From contig NC_051443.1 in assembly GCF_001649575.2 (NCBI RefSeq), forward strand, positions 20,195,869 through 20,259,868: a stretch of DNA of 64,000 nucleotides, in the 5' to 3' direction. Position 1 is the stretch's first letter. Each line of letters starts with the position of its first letter. A program made the translations under genes and the position numbers. The notes beneath the pieces are model-generated. The model worked only from the letters and a program-made list of their open reading frames with translations. It searched no databases and was not told the DNA's origin. Source of the DNA: Kryptolebias marmoratus. Lineage: Eukaryota; Chordata; Actinopteri; Cyprinodontiformes; Rivulidae. This document shows positions 1 through 21,010 of this stretch, one piece after another.

Positions 1-147
1 AAATCACTCCTGTGATCTGCTCTGCTTTCTCTGAGGCGGGGTTAAGAGTCTTTGCACAGAAGCCCTCCTTGTTTCATGTGTGCCATAATGTTATTCCTTT
101 TTATCTCTCTCCCATCCCGTCTTTTTTCTTTTTTTTTTAAATCTCAG

Positions 148-10982
<10,835 letters not shown>

Positions 10983-11640
10983 GAGCCCCAACACCTGATG
11001 ATGTCATCCACTTACACCCAGCACGTTACTAACTAAACACAACTCCTCCCACATGTCATGGTTTCACAAAGAAAGGCTTCCGTTTTCGCAAGAAAACCAC
11101 AAGGCTCGAGTTTACACAGAAACCTGAGGGTTTGTGTTGTGAATATTTCTGAAGTTGATTAGCAGTTCGCTGATAATGAACTTCCTGATTACTAAAGTCG
11201 AACCAGAGCTGGACGCAAACACATCTTCGCGGGCGGCTCCCAAAGTGGCGAGAAGACCATTCCCGCCGCCACAGGCGTGAGACAAACGGGAGCAGTCACA
11301 TTCCTCCACGCGCTACTCACCTAACGTAGACCCAGAGCGACTAGCGTTCATGCTGCGTGCCGCTACACGCAAATTTCACCTTTTACAGAAACGTGCGCTG
11401 GAAGAGAAGTGCAGCACTTTGCTGCACGTGTTGTGATTTTAGCTGTCGAGGACTGACCCTATGTCCAGATATTCTCACGTTTGTTTGTTTTGTATGTTTT
11501 TCGATAGTTTTCTGGGTTTTATCTAATCGTTTCTGGCAGCAGAAGTGCGTACAAGCACCGTTACAAAACTGTTGCCAACCCCACCCCGCCCCCAAAATGT
11601 CTTCTGTTTCGTGTTTTAATAAAATGTCCTTATATGTAAC
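10983..11640 (+). other. ulk1: ulk1 3' UTR, proximal form
   Basis: Sequence after the TGA at 10980-10982, running to a canonical AATAAA at 11618-11623. A second AATAAA at 13517-13522 could mark a much longer form (about 2.5 kb). The end is inferred from the signals only. Confidence 0.55.
11618..11623 (+). terminator. ulk1: Polyadenylation signal, ulk1 proximal
   Basis: Canonical AATAAA about 640 nt after the ulk1 stop codon. Confidence 0.5.
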
Positions 11641-11649
11641 CATGCTGGT

Positions 11650-14600
11650 TTTGACAAAAAAAAAAAAAGGTGACATTTCACCGACGCTATATTTATCAAA
11701 TGCCTTGACCTGTTTCTGACACTATGGTTAGGAAGGAAGTTAATAAGAAGTTAATTTGATTTTTTTTTTGTTTGTTTGCTTCTTTTTTAAAATGGTCTTG
11801 AGCAAAGAGAAAAGGGGTCCATCAAACTCTTTAAACACACAATGCAATTTAAAACTCGTTCTGTAGCTTTTATGTCAAAACAAAAAAAGACTGAAAATCA
11901 TCCGCCTGCATCTTTCACGTTTAAAAACCCCTGGGATGTGTTCATCTGGCACACAAGCTTCCAGACCGCTGGTGATTTCTACAAATGATTCCATATTTTG
12001 TATTTTATCTGCCGAATGGCGTCCGCGCTCAGCAGGCCTAATCAAATCGTGAATGTAAAGCTGCCGGGAGAGGAGCAGCGTTGGCGTTGGCGCTGGCGCT
12101 GGGCTGAATGTTACGAGACCAACGTTGAGGCCGACCTTAGGGCTGAATGTTTTTTGCACTCTTCAAGTACTGTAAAGAAAGAGGAACACGATAGAGTCAT
12201 CCAGTTTTTGTAGCCGCGGCTCATTTAGAAACTTCTGCTTACTCATTTTTAGCACCATTTCTAGTTGTTGCAGTTGCCGTCTCCAAGTAGAAGATGCTTG
12301 ACGTGAGAGTGTCGAAGGAGTGGGTATAAGCTAAAACACCTTCAAGAGTTCTTTGAAAAGAAAATGTATTTACACTGAAGAATCTGAATATATTTGCAGT
12401 GTTTTGTTTTGTGCTTCATTTCAGATTTGATGTTGGGTGGGGCCTCGAAACGCTTCCTGCCTGTTTTGGATTTTGAGAGTTTTAAAATGATTATTCGACC
12501 TAAAAGAAAAAAATGTTTTTATCGATGTTTACCATCCTCGAAAAATTCCTTGGCTAAGTTTTTGTGTGAACTGGACGTTTTAATCCTCTGCGATAGTTGT
12601 TTTTGAGGAGCTGCGTGCGTGAAGTGTGGTGGTGTTTCGCGTGCTGGTGGGTGGTGGGATGTGTTAAGCGCATATTTTGTCACGTATATCTGTAAGAAGA
12701 TGTGAATTCTTCGAACCGGAGTGAGAAACCGAAGCGTCCTCTTGCCGTCTAACGTCGTTTCGCCCCCCCCAAAAAGTCATTCCCTCAGCTTTTTTTATTT
12801 TTTTGAGTTTTTGAAGCTGTAAAATAGGGGAATATTTGAAGATAAAATATGGAGGTGTGATTTCTGGCTGAAGGGGGGGGGAGGGGGGAAATGAAGCCCT
12901 TACAGTAGCAACATCAGCAGGACAGGCTGCAGAGAGAAGTCATCCATTTGCTTTGTTGCTTTTTTTACATTTTGTCTGAAAATTTGCTCTGTGTGTGTGT
13001 GTGTGTTTAAGTGAACATTCCTACTTTTAGTTCATCCACAGGCCCTCTGTCGTCACATTTGCTGCTTTGTTCAGTGAGACTGTCTCCAAAGAAGCAGGTG
13101 GCAGGAAAACCAACGCATGTGTCACTTTTTTTTTTAAACGTACCACACAATCATTGCTGTCAGACTTATCTTATCATTGGAAGGAGTCAGAAGAACCATT
13201 ACGTAAACCAAATGTGTTTGACACTCATGTTGATTTGATCAAAGCTGTTTCCTTTCTGGTCTGAATTGCTCTTTTTGTAGATTTTACAGCATACTCAAAT
13301 GTTTTTCATTTGCCTCCTTTCTGTGTTGTTTGGTTGTAAGTTTAAGTTATTGTGTGTTCTGCACCGCAGGCCTCCGGAGAGATGCCACCTGTACTTTCCA
13401 AAGACTTGGCTTTCCGCTCCGTTTCCCACATTTTTTTTTTTCTTATCTCTAACAGACGCACTCTCTCAATATTCCTGCGTGTGATGTAACCTTTACTCTT
13501 CGGGAGCTGCGTCATGAATAAAGTGGAAGGAAAGGTCACTTGGCTGCAGAAGTTCTGTGTTTTCTTACATGTTGTCACCTCTTTTATGCAGAAATGTTGT
13601 CCTGCATGCTTCTTTAGAATGCATTCATTTTCTCACACTATTCTCCACTTCTCTATTTCACACACTTGTTGAAGAAGATTGCACCTAGCTGTCCCGGTTA
13701 GCAGAGTTTTTACTGTTTCTAAAAAGCTGGAAAGTTTAAAGAAAAAATGTGATTTTATACAATTAATTTAAACCTTGTAATCTGATGAAATGTTGAACTG
13801 CAGCAATGTGGAATAAGGGGTCAAATAATTCAGTATTTGCCAATGAGAGGACTTATTTAGGACAACTAAGTAATTAATAAACAATATCTTAATAGTGTAC
13901 TCTAAAATCAATGTTATCCATTCATAGTTTTAACTACATTATCCAAGGAAATGAACCATAATAGACACAATCGAATGTGCTTAAGCAATAAATTCAGCAT
14001 TTTACATTTAAATAAAAATGTTGCCACTTTATAGATTAAAGTTAGGATCTAATACAAAATGATATGTAAAATTATAGATTGTAAACCTGGATGTTTTGGC
14101 AAGGGTTACTGACAAAGACCTGTGACCATCTATTACTGATTCAATTGTATAAGAATGCTGATAACTCTATTTAACAGGACCATAATGTCAACACAAACAG
14201 TCTTAATATCCACAAAGCTGTTTTTATTTTATGTAACAATGATGGTGAAAATCTACCATAAACAAGCATTTCTGTATTGTATGTTGACACCTGGAGATTA
14301 TCTTGGGGGCTTTAATTAGTTTTAAGTGACCCATATTGGGGTCTCGAGCCTAATTTGGGAAACCATTACCTTAGACAATTTTCTGCTTTAGTGCTAGCTT
14401 GACAATACTTTTTAAAAAATAATTTATTCCATAAAGCCGATGTTTTGTTTTTATTTATTTATTTTGTGCAACTTGAATTGTAATTGCAACACATAGTGGT
14501 CCTAACTGACAAGGAGTAAGTTAAAAACTTTACAACTTTTAATATGTTTAGTTTTAGTTTTAGCAATATAAAAACTACCATGAAGTTGCATAACAGGGCG
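11650..14600. other. Spacer between ulk1 and ccdc74
   Basis: About 3 kb, AT-rich, holding possible distal ulk1 3' UTR, a G-run near 12873-12889 and a short TG run near 12991-13007. No open frame here resembles a known protein. 13.6-14.5 kb shows nothing I recognise. Confidence 0.5.
13517..13522 (+). terminator. Possible distal polyadenylation signal of ulk1
   Basis: AATAAA about 2.5 kb after the ulk1 stop, with T/G-rich sequence downstream. No other plus-strand gene lies between, so it could end a long ulk1 transcript; it may equally be chance in AT-rich DNA. Confidence 0.3.
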
Positions 14601-14610
14601 TTAAGGTTGC

Positions 14611-14644
14611 GTTGGCATGGCAACGATGTAGTTGTCACGGTAAC
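14611..14644 (+). promoter_or_regulatory. Tandem RFX X-box-like motifs upstream of ccdc74
   Basis: Two near-palindromes, GTTGGCATGGCAAC (14611-14624) and GTTGTCACGGTAAC (14631-14644), lie 20 bp apart and about 210-240 bp before the ccdc74 start codon. Each differs by one base from the RFX X-box pattern GTTRCC-N2-GGYAAC. X-boxes mark promoters of cilium genes, which fits the family suggested for the downstream gene. Function is inferred from motif and position. Confidence 0.6.
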
Positions 14645-14851
14645 GTTCTGTATGAGCAGAGCGCAGGTCAAACGAGGTGCTAAAAGTTATCCAGGACAGG
14701 CCTGTTGCCATCCGTTTACTAAAGAAAATTCTGTTTCAGCTAGCCATTAGTTGTTTTAGGACACCAATGTGGGTGAAAAACAGCGAGCTAAATAAACTAG
14801 CTGCGAGCTAATTCGTGCGGAACATAAACGGGTCGTCGTTAAAGCCAGGCG

Positions 14852-17800
14852 ATGTCAGACAACAGTCTCCCGCCGGTGCAGCATTTACCCCACTGGACCA
14901 GAGTCGGGTGTCTCGGGAAACCGTGGCTTCCGCGACGTTTGCCGGCGAGCCAACCGCGACAGCGTCTGCCTGCCGTCCCGCTGACGGCCGGGGGAGGCGT
15001 GGGCCCCGCGGCGGCTGCAGAGAGGCCCTGTCTGGGCGGCGAGGACCCCCGCGTCGCGTCGCTGCAGAGGAATATCCAGTTTCTGCAGCAGCAGCACGAG
15101 GGCACCCTGGAGAAGCTGCACGCAGAGATCGACTATCTCAGGAGGGAGAATAAAGGTGGGGTGTCCAAGAGTCATTGTCACCGAATGAGTTAGCTCAGTC
15201 TTCATGAATACAAAAAAAGTTAGTAACCATTCTGGTCAACTCTGAAAGCAACATCATCCACCATGGCGCGCAATGTTGCAACATCTGGCTTGATCTGTTA
15301 GCAGCTGGAGCACGCGATGTGAATGACTGTCAGCTACTACCACACCCAAATTTAGCTCAATATCTGTAAAATTCACTGAGGCATAGCCATTTTGGTGTAG
15401 GCTGTGAGGAAGCGGATTGAAATATGACCAACGAGGCTATCATGTTTATCATCCATGAAAGCCCTAAAAAGGTGGGTTGTTTTGGCAGATTAATTGAAAT
15501 AAATGTGGTTTTGACACCTTTATCAAGACCCATTTGAGTCCAATGTTTTACAGTCAATCTGATGAATATGCTCTCTGCTCTGTGTTGCAATTCCTCACTT
15601 TTTCTATCAACATAATAGTTTCAGCAGCATCCTATCACTCATACTCGTCTAATCCTATGACATAGAAAGGTATGCATTTTTTTTAACAAAGCAAACACTG
15701 AGCCTGCCAATATCTGCACCCCTTGTCGTCGTCCCCCACCCCCCAAAATAAATAAATAAATAAAATATTTTCTTAATGATGTGAAACTCATACCATTAGC
15801 TCAGAGGACAAGTGAGGGTTGTGTAGAAAAAAGCTGGAATCATTCTTAACTCTTTATTTCTCCAAGTTAGAAGGGGATGCATTTTTGTTCATGAGATATT
15901 TTGCTAACATTCAAACAGGGATGACGTCCACAGGTGACACGTGGGTTTTAAACAAAGTCGTCACGCAGTTTGCTGCTCAAAGTGTACGTTAAGGATGACG
16001 GATTAGCTTCGAAAGTGAAGTCAACCTAATGAATTCTTTCAGAAAGTTGTTTTTGGACAACGATGTGGGTTAGCTTGTCCACGCCGAAATATAATGCAGA
16101 GAGAAAAACGGCGAGCTGGGAGCTAATTAGTGCTGAATATAAGCAAAAAAAATAAAAGTATTGCCTCAACTTGGCCTTCGGCAGCAGGTGATAACTTAAT
16201 TTAGGTTTGCTTCAAAGTAATGATCCAAATTTTTGGTGCACAGGCTACTTGTTTTAATCAATAAACAGAAACAGAAAAAAGCTATTATTCTTAGTGGACA
16301 TTTGCAGGGTAATAGCATTCATTAGGATATGAGGCAGCTCCATCGACCTGATGTCAAACAACTCATCTAAAAACTGCACATCGTTAGTTTCCATTTGCAA
16401 AGGCTGGACTTTGTGACTCCCAGCTGGAACGAGTCGGAGCCAGAGACCTGCCCGGTGGCTGATGAGGTGCTGACAAAAAAAGGGGGATATTTAATCTAGG
16501 TGTAGTGGTGCTGTGGCAACCCACAGGGTTCTGACAGTTCCTCTGCAGGAGACGGGACAAAGATCGGGTGTCAGAGCAGGCCGGGGCGTCTCACCGAGTT
16601 CCCAGTCATCGCTGTTCGGGCTGTGGCTCCCTGTAATGACACTGATGTTCTCCTGTTCCGGCTGTTGCAGAACTGCAGTATAAAATGATCATGGAGTCTC
16701 CGGGCAAAAGAGGTAAGATGGAATCCTGAGTTTTTGCTGTTCCCGTCAACACCGATGAGGTTTACAGTTGACCTTCCTTGTAGGAGGGACACACAGCCTA
16801 CGAGACGTAAGACCCCCCACTCAGGCCGGGGAAGCCCACTCAGCTCTCTACCTGGAGGAGCCCCTGCAGGACACACGACCCTTAAAGGACCAGGTTTTTA
16901 GGTAAGTTTTCCGTCCAATAGATTCATCCTTCAGCTATTTCCTGTCTCTGTCACGTCTTTACCTGCTCCATTTTATTACTGGTTTAGAGGAAAATACTAT
17001 TTTTTACCCTCAATTCAAATAATTTATCAGTCTGTGTATCTGTTTGTTAAATTAAAGATATTTAAACTGCATGTTATCTTTATTTATTTTTTAACTCATT
17101 AACTAATGGGGACTAGTTCAGGAGAAGGCAGTACAGCTCTGGGATCAGCTCGGCGGGAGCATGGCACCAACATGACGGGGCACCTCATCACTTCCCTAAA
17201 TCCTCTGCGTATCCACGGCAACCCGTCCCGTCCCCCACGGGCGCCCACCCTGCAGGAGTGCGAGGTCATCATCCGGCAGCTTTACAACGCAAACAGTTTG
17301 CAGTCTCAAGAGGTCAGCGCTCATCAGACTCCATGTCCCGTAAAATGAAGAACAGGATTTTTTTTTTTACTGTATCCGTTTCCTGCGTGCACCGATGAAG
17401 TTTGACCGTCTGTCGTGCAGATTGTTCGAGTGAAGGCACTGCTGAGAGAAATAGTTTTGAGCAAGAAAATCACCCCAGAAAACTACATTCTGACCAAATC
17501 ATACCTCACTGACGGAGCTTGGTAAAGCGACACAACGATGCTGTTCATCAAATAACACACAACGACCCGCAGAAGTTGTGTCAGTTTCACCCTTTTTGTG
17601 CATTTCAGCAAATCAATAGAAGAGAAGAAGTTTCCCAAACTGAGCCTGCAGTCTTTTCCAGAGAACACGTACGTAAAATGTGCTTCTGCTTATTTGCTGC
17701 TGGTCTTACCTCCTTTGTGCACATCTTTATGTGCATTTAGAATAAATGTGTTTGCAGCACTAAAACTTTGTCTGATTGTAGTTCAGAGAAGGTTTAGCTC

Positions 17801-18589
17801 TTTGTCCCTGTTTTGTGTAGCTGTTCAACTGACTCCCACTTAAGAATTAAACAACCATCTTACTGTATTAATGAAATGTTTATGGTTAAAGTACAGGATT
17901 ACAGTGCAGCAGCCTGCTAATACAGCCGGTCTTTTCTTTGCAGCTGATTTTAAGGGGAGTAAGAAACTTTTTAGAAGCTACTACTTTTTGCTTAAAAGGG
18001 CTAATTTAATTTATTAATGTTGATTCTATTATTTTTGCATTAAATGACATAAATAGAAGTTATATTATCATGACAGGAACAAAATGAGCTATAATAAAAT
18101 ATAACTTCGAAGGGGCCTGCCACTTATTTTGAGTCAAGATGACTCCTGTAGACACACATCCAAAGATCTTTTTGAGGGTTCAGTGACATATGGGATATTT
18201 TGCTAACAGACAAACACACACACACATAGACTCTTACTCAAACAAAAAAGATATTTAGCTATATATTGAGCTGCATTAAAGTTGATGGAAGAACACAAAT
18301 CAATCTAGAGACACTTTTGGAGGTGGATACCAGTAGCTGCCTGCCATAGGAATGCATTGGAGTACTGTGCTGCACTGTGAAATGTTAGCGACATCAAATA
18401 CGTTTTTGAAAAAAATGACATTTTTTTCCCCTTTAAGTGAACCTCACCATGTTGTCTCGTAGGTCAGGAACCGCCCAGTCGGGGGTTGTCCTCCCAGCCC
18501 TCAAGCAGAGTCTCAGCTCTAATGTCGTGGACAGACAGAGGAGGACCCGTGTGATGCAGAAAGATCGATTAAAAAGGACTTTGTGGTGA
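14852..18589 (+). CDS. ccdc74: CCDC74-family coiled-coil protein, complete, 7 exons
   Basis: Exons 14852-15155, 16671-16712, 16784-16901, 17117-17312, 17421-17521, 17609-17668 and 18463-18589 join in frame to 315 residues. The start is the first ATG of an open, GC-rich first exon. Residues ~68-109 form a coiled coil (LQRNIQFLQQQHEGTLEKLH then LRRENKELQYKMIM) matching human CCDC74A/B and the CCDC92/74 N-terminal domain. A second conserved block, TLQECEVIIRQLYNANSLQS, matches human [20 protein letters not shown], and the basic tail LPALKQS...RQRRTRVMQKDRLKRTLW matches the human C-terminus. Human CCDC74A/B are poorly characterised; microtubule or cilium roles have been proposed. The tandem X-boxes upstream agree with a ciliary role but do not prove it. 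Splice choice at 17668 (GTACGT) is set by the reading frame of the last exon. Confidence 0.9.
15310..15420 (-). repeat. Dispersed repeat family A, fragment
   Basis: In intron 1 of ccdc74. Carries the CAGCTACTACCACACC and TTTAGCTCAATATCTGTAAA blocks shared with copies near 10.2, 44.5 and 62.4 kb. A further piece (GAGATATTTTGCTAAC) lies at about 15892-15907. Confidence 0.6.
18125..18235 (-). repeat. Dispersed repeat family A, fragment
   Basis: Last intron of ccdc74. Short reverse-orientation remnant with GAGTCAAGATGACTCC-like and GGATATTTTGCTAACAGACA blocks, followed by a short CA run. Confidence 0.5.
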
Positions 18590-18681
18590 CTGATTGAAAC
18601 CAACACGCCGTCAGGCTTAGTCACCTGAAAATCCTCAGTATGTATGGTCTTTAACAATTGCTTTGTAATGTTTCCAAGATG

Positions 18682-18687
18682 AATAAA
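18682..18687 (+). terminator. ccdc74: ccdc74 polyadenylation signal
   Basis: AATAAA 93 nt after the ccdc74 stop codon (TGA 18587-18589), giving a short 3' UTR. Confidence 0.7.
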
Positions 18688-18859
18688 TCTTTGAAGCAGC
18701 TGTTTATGGCCTGTCATAGTAAGAAAAGTTCAAGATGACCCAGTTCTGACCATAAATCAGCAGGTTTAGGACCTGCTCTAAATGGTGCCCAGTCACCAGT
18801 AATACATATTTTTTTCCCAGCTATGACATGTCAACATGTAAGCTGTTAAATAAGTCTGT

Positions 18860-19364
18860 GGCCCAATCCTGTTCTCCACCCTGAGCCCTAATCCCTGTAC
18901 CGTCACACACGTTATTCACGTCACAGCTGTAGTGTTTGAGCATTGAGTTCAGGAGGGCTTCAAATGGAATTATTAAGGCTAAGCAGGGCCGATTGTTGTG
19001 ACAAAACACAACTCTTTGAAACAATGCATCAGCATTTATAATAAGGTAAACTCCAGAATGACTGGCTGAGGTGTAGACTTTTATTTTGCATCAATCACTC
19101 TCTGGGGTAAATTAAAAAAATAAAAACAAATGTATACCTTTTAGCAACCTAAAAGTAAAAGAAAGTCAGAAACTAAACACCTAATTGTAACTGAATTATT
19201 TTGACATTTGACTAAAAATACGAACCGCTGTGACACCAACAGCCCAGCCAGTCTTCTGTATCAAAGCCTTTATAGATTTAAAGATTTAGGAGGGGGACAG
19301 CACTGAGAAAATCTACAGTATTTCAAAATACTTAGACAGTGAGTGGGAGGATTGGAATCGGGCC
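18860..19364. mobile_element. Possible decayed DNA transposon with terminal inverted repeats
   Basis: The left end GGCCCAATCCTGTTCTCC resembles the reverse complement of the right end (GGCCCGATTCCAATCCTCCC), about 505 bp apart. The ends recall small fish DNA transposons that begin GGCCCAAT and read on into CCCTGAGCCCT. No clear target-site duplication and no transposase were seen. Confidence 0.35.
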
Positions 19365-19871
19365 TGTAGGCAGTTTACTCATGAAGGACAGGTATAATAA
19401 TTAAAGATACAGGAAGTGAAGATGTGTTGCCCCTCGAGAAGCTGTCTGTAAAAGAAAGAGGCAATTTTATTTGTTATCAAACAATGCATTTTAAAAAAAT
19501 CCATGAAAAGGTGAAACTGACTATGATAAAAAAAACTATTTTGATGTGAAAATATGACTTGCTGTATTTAGTTGCAAATATATGAGAATATGCACTTTTA
19601 ATTCTTTGGATCAAACTGCACGAGTCCGCCATGTCGCACAGAAACGCGTTTTCAGTCACCCAGAAGGAACACGCTCACATTTAGCCGCCTCTGTTTCTCA
19701 GCTGCATGGAGAAGAAATGAACGCCGCAGTATTCAACTTTTCTGATGAATGTCAATAAATCCGCTGCGCATTAAAACGGAAGTTTCCTATTTTCACTTCA
19801 CTTTCTGCGAATGATTGTATTCTTCATGAAATCAGACCAGTTCACTGTTGTCTCTTTTAGAACAGGGCAGC

Positions 19872-20100
19872 ATCTAAAGCAGGAGTGGGCAGTCCTGGTC
19901 CTCGAGGGCCATTATCCTGCATGCTTTACTTGTTTCGCTGCTCCGACATACCTGATTTGAATCAATGGGTGATTAACAGGCTTCTCGGAGCATGAAGAGG
20001 TGATTTAACCATTGAATCAGGTGTGCTGGAGCGAGGAAAGATGTAAAACATGCAGGACAGTGGCCCTCGAGGACCAGGATTGCCCACCCCTGATCTAAAG
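19872..20100. mobile_element. hAT-type miniature transposon (MITE) with 8-bp target-site duplication
   Basis: A 213-bp non-autonomous element (19880-20092) is flanked on both sides by a perfect 8-bp duplication, ATCTAAAG (19872-19879 and 20093-20100). Its ends are inverted repeats: CAGGAGTGGGCAGTCCTGG on the left and the complement CCAGGATTGCCCACCCCTG on the right, continuing inward as CCTCGAGGGCC. Eight-base duplications and CAG...CTG ends are typical of hAT elements, and this one resembles a very common teleost hAT MITE. It has no coding capacity. Confidence 0.9.
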
Positions 20101-20269
20101 TGTTTGTTGGAGAGGAGGGAAAGAATCTTAAAGGGGAATGTAAATGATGATGCAGCACTTTTCATGTCAGGCAGGGCCATGCTTCGACTGAAGGTGTGTG
20201 TAATTTCATTATAAGATTTAAACAAATATAATACATTTCAACAAAACAATTTGTTGTTTCTTTTCCCAT

Positions 20270-21010
20270 CTTTGGCTCAACATTCCAGCTACCACTGCCA
20301 TCGCTGTTGTCTTCATGGTTCTCCGTTTATCTGTTTTCTTTATGAAGCCCTCTTCTTTGTTTCTTGACCACCACGATATCATCCAGGATCCTGATCGGTG
20401 GGTTGGACTGCTGCCTCTGAAGTGCTGGTTTGATTAGTTCCTTCTTGCTGTCTTTAAGTCCCAGCCGTTTTTAGCCACCGGACTTCCCAGCATCAGCCAC
20501 TTCTTCAATCTGCCTGTGACACATGCCATGCATGGGCTTATTATGGTTCCTCCTCAGCCCTCCCTTACTCACGGGGTCTCCGACGTCTTAGACTTTCACT
20601 CGGCTCTTCACCACTCTTGGCCATTTTCTTCCTGGATGTTAGCTGTTTTATCCTCACTAGTTACATGAGTATACAGGCTGAGGGTGGTGGACTCGGTTGT
20701 CATTTGTCTGTGAAAGCCCGATGTATCTGTAGCTGTCCTGGACATCTGCTATGAGTCTCATGGTACTCATCTGGCTGAGGGAACTGTGCCGAACACTTCT
20801 GAAGCTCCTGGAACCCTTTGTAGCTTCGAGTTATTTAGGCTTTTTTTGTGTGTGTGGTAAATCTAGACTGTGGACTGATTATTTCTTTCTTTTTATCTCG
20901 AATGTTCTGTCGATCGGTGGCTGCTGCTTGGCGTCACTGGCGTCACTTCCACTTCCCTTCTGAGCCCTGCTCCTGTGTTTGAGCTTCGAGCCAGCTCACG
21001 TTGGCTGCTC
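20270..21010 (-). mobile_element. Decayed non-LTR retrotransposon (LINE) fragment
   Basis: On the minus strand, broken frames read KPMHGMCHRQIEEVADAGKS, then after a stop GLKDSKKEL, then DDIVVVKKQRRG. These resemble the region after the reverse transcriptase of a common fish LINE (HRQIEEVADIEKSYQWL, GLKDSTEAL, PDIVVVDKQ) as I remember it. Stops, frameshifts and loss of the stretch between the blocks show it is dead. The LINE clade was not determined. Confidence 0.55.
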
